Shown: one piece after another, positions 60,155 through 64,000 of the stretch
Layout of the letters: every line of letters starts with the position of its first letter
How positions within the stretch are numbered: the first letter of the stretch is position 1
Assembly: GCA_028357285.1 (NCBI GenBank)
Contig: JAOMWM010000001.1
Coordinates: 62,001 to 126,000 of the forward strand
Direction: 5' to 3'
Origin: Schleiferiaceae bacterium
GTDB lineage: Bacteria > Bacteroidota > Bacteroidia > Flavobacteriales > Schleiferiaceae
Length of the DNA: 64,000 nt
The notes under the pieces: generated by a model
Told to the model about the DNA's origin: nothing
What the model saw: only the letters and a program-made list of their open reading frames with translations
Databases searched by the model: none
Translations under genes and position numbers: made by a program

Positions 60155-61524
60155 CACAGAACGCCCCTTTAGCAGTAGGTCTGGACATCGGAACCACTAA
60201 AATTGTAGCCGTAGTGGGCCGATTAAACGAGCACCGTAAGATTGAGGTCTTGGGTATTGGAAAAAGTAAAAGCCTCGGTGTCCAACGCGGGGTAGTAGCG
60301 AATATTACACTTACCATTGAAAGCATTCAGGCCGCGGTAAAAATGGCTGAAGAAAATTCTGGCCTGAAAATCACTGAGGTCATGGTAGGTATTGCCGGAC
60401 AACACATTCGCTCGATGCAGCATTCCGACTACATCATGCGCGAAGATGCTGAAGCCATTATCAATGTGGAGGATCTCGCTTCCTTGCAAAAAAACGTGCA
60501 CAACCTGGTGATGATGCCTGGGGAGCAAATCTTACATGCATTACCTCAAGAATACAAGGTGGATGGGGATGCCAACATCGTGAATCCGCAAGGAATGTAC
60601 GGATCGCGATTAGAAGCAAATTTTCACATCGTCGTTGGTCAAATTGCTTCTATTAAAAATATCGCCCGTTGTGTTGAGCAAAGCGAGCTCAAAGTGGGAG
60701 ACATTACGCTAGAGCCACTAGCTTCAGCCGCTGCAGTTCTTGCAGAAGAAGAAAAAGATGCAGGTGTAGTCCTCGTCGATATCGGCGGTGGAACTACAGA
60801 TATAGCCATTTTCAAGGACCAAATCATTCGCCATACCGCAGTTATACCTTTTGGTGGCAAAGTCATAACAGAGGACATCAAAGAAGGCTGCGAAATTATT
60901 GAGAAACAAGCGGAGACTTTGAAAGTGAAGTTTGGCTCTGCATGGCCCGGAGAGAATAAAGACAATGAGATTGTCAGTATTCCTGGACTGCGCGGAAGGC
61001 CGCCAAAGGAAATCAGCCTAAAAACATTGTCGAAGATTATCAATGCACGTGTTCGTGAAATCATGGAAAGCGTCATTGCCGAAATCCGCAATTACCAACA
61101 AAACGATCCACGAAAGCGACTTATCGGCGGTATTGTACTCACTGGAGGAGGTTCGCAGTTGAAACACATGAGCCAATTGGTCGAATACCTGACGGGCATG
61201 CCAACTCGCATTGGTTACCCGAACGAGCATTTAGCGAGTGGATACGTCAAGGAATTGGCCTCACCCGTTTATGCAACTTCCATTGGTTTATTAAGTATGG
61301 CGCTAGAATCGCAAGACCATCCTATGGCTTACGACCCTAGAGAAACCGAGCAGCCAATCGCTCTTGAAACTCCTGAGGAAAAAGAAGAAGAACCCATCGA
61401 AGAAGTTGAAGGTGCACCTGACCAAACGGGCAGTACACAAGCTGCGCCTCGTAAAGATCCTTTCTGGAAGGGCTTTATGAACAACCTCAAAGAATGGCTA
61501 GAAAACGACGAAGACATAGAATAA
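60151..61524 (+). CDS. ftsA: Actin-like division protein FtsA
   Basis: Tethers FtsZ to the inner membrane. The 457 residues show the actin-fold phosphate loop VGLDIGTTKIVAVVG, the 1C domain, VLVDIGGGTTDIA and GIVLTGGGSQLKH. The C-terminus ends in an amphipathic helix, FWKGFMNNLKEWLEND, preceded by an acidic linker, the usual membrane anchor. Located directly before ftsZ with 10 bases between. Confidence 0.96.
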   Translation: MTQNAPLAVGLDIGTTKIVAVVGRLNEHRKIEVLGIGKSKSLGVQRGVVANITLTIESIQAAVKMAEENSGLKITEVMVGIAGQHIRSMQHSDYIMREDAEAIINVEDLASLQKNVHNLVMMPGEQILHALPQEYKVDGDANIVNPQGMYGSRLEANFHIVVGQIASIKNIARCVEQSELKVGDITLEPLASAAAVLAEEEKDAGVVLVDIGGGTTDIAIFKDQIIRHTAVIPFGGKVITEDIKEGCEIIEKQAETLKVKFGSAWPGENKDNEIVSIPGLRGRPPKEISLKTLSKIINARVREIMESVIAEIRNYQQNDPRKRLIGGIVLTGGGSQLKHMSQLVEYLTGMPTRIGYPNEHLASGYVKELASPVYATSIGLLSMALESQDHPMAYDPRETEQPIALETPEEKEEEPIEEVEGAPDQTGSTQAAPRKDPFWKGFMNNLKEWLENDEDIE

Positions 61525-61534
61525 CCGAACAACC

Positions 61535-63901
61535 ATGATAGAAGACGGAATTCAATTCAACCTTCCTAAGAACAGAAGCTCAGTCATCAAGGTAATTGGT
61601 GTCGGAGGTGGAGGTTCCAACGCAGTCAATCACATGAAGAATGTGGGTGTGAACGGCGTAGACTTCATTATCTGTAACACAGATGCACAGGCACTTTACC
61701 ACAGTCCTGTCGCAAATAAAGTTCAATTAGGCGCTTCACTTACTGAAGGGCTTGGTGCTGGAGCAGATCCTGAGATAGGTCGCAGTGCAGCGGAAGAGAG
61801 TATTCAAGAAATTCAAAACATTCTTGAAACTGGAACTAAGATGTGTTTCATCACGGCCGGAATGGGCGGTGGAACAGGTACAGGAGCGGCACCCATCATC
61901 GCTAAAGCCGCGCGTGAAATGGGTATACTCACTGTAGGTATTGTAACCGTGCCTTTCTCTTTCGAAGGGAAAATGAGAGCGGATCAAGCAGATGAAGGCA
62001 TCAAAGCGATGCGTGATGCCGTGGATAGCCTCATTGTCATCAACAACGATAAACTACGTCAGGTCTATGGTGACTTAGGATTTAGAAATGCATTTAGCAA
62101 AGCTGATGAGGTTTTAGCTGGAGCAGCTAAAGGCATTGCCGAAGTCATCACGAACCACTACACTCAGAACATTGACCTACGCGATGCCAAAACCGTCCTT
62201 GAAAATAGCGGGTCCGCTTTGTTTGGAACTGGCGAAGGCGAAGGTCCTGGACGCGCCGCAGCAGCCGTAGGTGCAGCATTAGACTCGCCACTCCTAAATG
62301 ACAACCACATTAAAGGCGCTAAAAATGTCTTATTGTTGTTGACTTCAGGGGATGGAGAACAGGAAGTAACCATCGATGAAATTGGCGAGATTACCGACCA
62401 TATTCAGCGCGAGGCAGGTGGAAATGCGAATGTGATTATGGGAATTGGCTCTAGTGAAGAAACTGGCAGCCGCATTACATGTACCATCATCGCTACAGGT
62501 TTCCCAACAGGGACACAAGTGCTGCCATCCGATAAACCGGAGGTAGTGAAATATAAATTAGACGGTCATGAAACGGAAGATGTTGTTGCACCACAACCAG
62601 CTGTCGAAACGATACCTGATTCGCAAAAATCAGAACGAGTCATCATGGATCTCGGTGCGGTTGAAGACGATATACAAGCATTAGATACAGTGGTGGCATC
62701 GCAAGACGAAGTTCATTTAGAGCCTGTCACAGAGCCTAATGAGATTGAGGACACTATTGAGGCAGAAACAGAGGGCTTTCCGCAATTGCCAGATGAAGAT
62801 ATCGATGCAACCTTCGAGGAAACATTAGAAGCCGATACTCAAACAATAGAGGAGGAAGCTCCCACAGTCCATGTCTTAGAATGGGATATGGAAGATGACG
62901 CTGATGAAGCTGCCATAGTGAAGGAAGAAGAAGTAGTAGACGACGCTGAGTTAAGCGATGGAGAACCTTTAGAAACCGAGGAAGCTCCGGCGCTGGCAGG
63001 AGGTTGGGATCTATTCTCTCAAGACGAATCGGTCGAAGAAGAAATGGAGTTGACCTTTGTTGATGAGGATGAAGCTGAAGAATTTATTACACAGGAAGAA
63101 ACTACTGTAGAAGCGCATATTGAAGAAGAATTTGATGCACCTGCTCCACCAAAAATGGAGCGCACTATTTTGGATTCCGAAGAGGGAATAAACGAAGAAG
63201 TTGTGCATGACGCAGCTTCAGCGATCCCTACGAGTGCCGATTCTTCTTTCGAAGACGTTCAAGCCATTGGCGAAGAGCGGAGATTTACCCTCGAAGATAT
63301 TGACGGTGATGGCTTTACGCTTGAAATGGAAGACTTAGAGTCTCCGCAAGCACATCAAGATTCGAACGAAGGAATTGAAGACACGGAATACGACCCTTTT
63401 GATTTAAGCTTGAGTGAAATGCCTGAACTCAAGCAAAAAGCGGAACAGGACAGCCTCGAGGGCAGTTTTACTTTAGTTAGCAATGAGTTTGAATTAGAGC
63501 CTCAAATCAATAATCCCACCGCGGAGGTAGAGACTCTGAGTTCTGAAGATCCGACCCTGCATTTTCAATTAAAAGAAAGTGAGACTCCATCAGTTAAGGA
63601 ATCACCTGAAGAAACGACTAATTTTGATATGGACCAGCCGTTGAGTCAAATGCCAAAGCGCACACTCAGCGATTTACCTCCTAAAATTCAAGACCGTATG
63701 TCTCGCTTACAATCGTTTCAATACCAGTTCAAAGCGAATCTTCAAAACCTGAGTGAAGCGGAAAGAGTTCCGGCATACATGCGCCAGGGGATGGAGGTAG
63801 ATCTAGATCATAAAAGCAGTGAACAACCCTCTAATATTGGGGTTGATAACGATGGAAATATCAGAACAAATAATTCATTCTTACACGATAACGTAGATTA
63901 A
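61535..63901 (+). CDS. ftsZ: Division GTPase FtsZ with a very long acidic linker
   Basis: Tubulin-like GTPase that forms the division ring. The globular domain (about 1-330) is normal: GGGGSNAVNHM, AGMGGGTGTGAAP, and the T7 region NNDKLRQVYGD. The remaining 450 or so residues are unusual. A linker of about 400 residues, very rich in Glu, Asp and Thr, is followed by the conserved tail core VPAYMR (745-750), the FtsA-binding peptide, and 38 more residues. Most FtsZ proteins are 350 to 450 residues; Bacteroidota often exceed this, but 788 is long. Confidence 0.97.
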   Translation: MIEDGIQFNLPKNRSSVIKVIGVGGGGSNAVNHMKNVGVNGVDFIICNTDAQALYHSPVANKVQLGASLTEGLGAGADPEIGRSAAEESIQEIQNILETGTKMCFITAGMGGGTGTGAAPIIAKAAREMGILTVGIVTVPFSFEGKMRADQADEGIKAMRDAVDSLIVINNDKLRQVYGDLGFRNAFSKADEVLAGAAKGIAEVITNHYTQNIDLRDAKTVLENSGSALFGTGEGEGPGRAAAAVGAALDSPLLNDNHIKGAKNVLLLLTSGDGEQEVTIDEIGEITDHIQREAGGNANVIMGIGSSEETGSRITCTIIATGFPTGTQVLPSDKPEVVKYKLDGHETEDVVAPQPAVETIPDSQKSERVIMDLGAVEDDIQALDTVVASQDEVHLEPVTEPNEIEDTIEAETEGFPQLPDEDIDATFEETLEADTQTIEEEAPTVHVLEWDMEDDADEAAIVKEEEVVDDAELSDGEPLETEEAPALAGGWDLFSQDESVEEEMELTFVDEDEAEEFITQEETTVEAHIEEEFDAPAPPKMERTILDSEEGINEEVVHDAASAIPTSADSSFEDVQAIGEERRFTLEDIDGDGFTLEMEDLESPQAHQDSNEGIEDTEYDPFDLSLSEMPELKQKAEQDSLEGSFTLVSNEFELEPQINNPTAEVETLSSEDPTLHFQLKESETPSVKESPEETTNFDMDQPLSQMPKRTLSDLPPKIQDRMSRLQSFQYQFKANLQNLSEAERVPAYMRQGMEVDLDHKSSEQPSNIGVDNDGNIRTNNSFLHDNVD

Positions 63902-63903
63902 TC

Positions 63904-64000
63904 ATGTCCTTAGAAGCACTCATCATGACCGATTTAAAATCGGCAATGAAAGCAAAAGACCGCGTCGCTCTAGAAGCCCTTCGCGCTATTAAAACAGCCA
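63904..64000 (+). CDS. GatB/YqeY-family protein, 3' end outside the window
   Basis: Only the first 32 codons are visible: MSLEALIMTDLKSAMKAKD and RVALEALRAIKTA, the start of a YqeY/GatB-like tRNA-interacting domain. It begins two bases after the ftsZ stop. Such a gene after ftsZ is common in Bacteroidota. Assignment is from a short fragment. Confidence 0.7.
   Translation, partial: MSLEALIMTDLKSAMKAKDRVALEALRAIKTA

Overview
The window looks like a chromosomal segment from a Bacteroidota bacterium, most likely order Flavobacteriales. The evidence is the presence of gldA-, gldB- and gldC-like gliding genes, a DUF3127 protein, lipoprotein signals, promoters with the Bacteroidota -7 element TAnnTTTG, almost no Shine-Dalgarno sequences, and a flavobacterial-type division and cell-wall (dcw) cluster. 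Genus cannot be read from the sequence.

Region 1 (1 to about 10.9 kb) is an AT-rich accessory island. It starts with the 3' part of a tyrosine recombinase cut by the left edge. Next come an unrecognised lipoprotein, about 1.7 kb of repeat-rich DNA holding two paralogous small genes of ribbon-helix-helix type (both on the minus strand), and a tightly coupled type I restriction-modification operon: hsdM, a DUF91/DUF5655 nuclease-like gene, hsdS, hsdR. The island stops just before an initiator tRNA-Met on the minus strand, a plausible but unproven integration boundary.

Region 2 (11.2 to 19.2 kb, minus strand) holds a four-gene overlapping operon whose combination I do not recognise: a BtaA-like aminocarboxypropyl transferase (DUF3419), a UbiA-family prenyltransferase, a dikinase made of an ATP-grasp domain plus a phosphohistidine domain without a PEP barrel, and a GNAT protein. 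It looks like a lipid or small-molecule pathway and is the best candidate here for an undescribed system. Upstream on the same strand lie a gldA-like ABC ATPase and an oligopeptidase B lipoprotein.

Region 3 (19.2 to 38.2 kb) is mostly core housekeeping: a GDPD lipoprotein, a TPR lipoprotein, a TonB-dependent receptor, recA, bcp, nth (lacking the usual iron-sulfur cysteines), yebC, clpX-clpP-tig, a C-terminal processing protease, a lone DppC-like permease, aat, DUF3127, a flavin reductase-like protein, tRNA-Leu, a membrane protein, ribF and a small lipoprotein.

Region 4 (38.2 to 47.9 kb) has cutC and then three enzymes that together could dismantle N-glycans: GH20 hexosaminidase, glycosylasparaginase and GH92 alpha-mannosidase. 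After these come nadE, gldB, gldC and engB.

Region 5 (48.1 to 64 kb, plus strand) is a complete-looking dcw cluster: mraZ, rsmH, ftsL, ftsI, murE, mraY, murD, ftsW, murG, murC, ftsQ, ftsA, ftsZ. Nearly all genes overlap or abut. It is preceded by MraZ-type TGGGA repeats and followed by a truncated GatB/YqeY-family gene. Its FtsZ is very long (788 residues) because of a large acidic linker.
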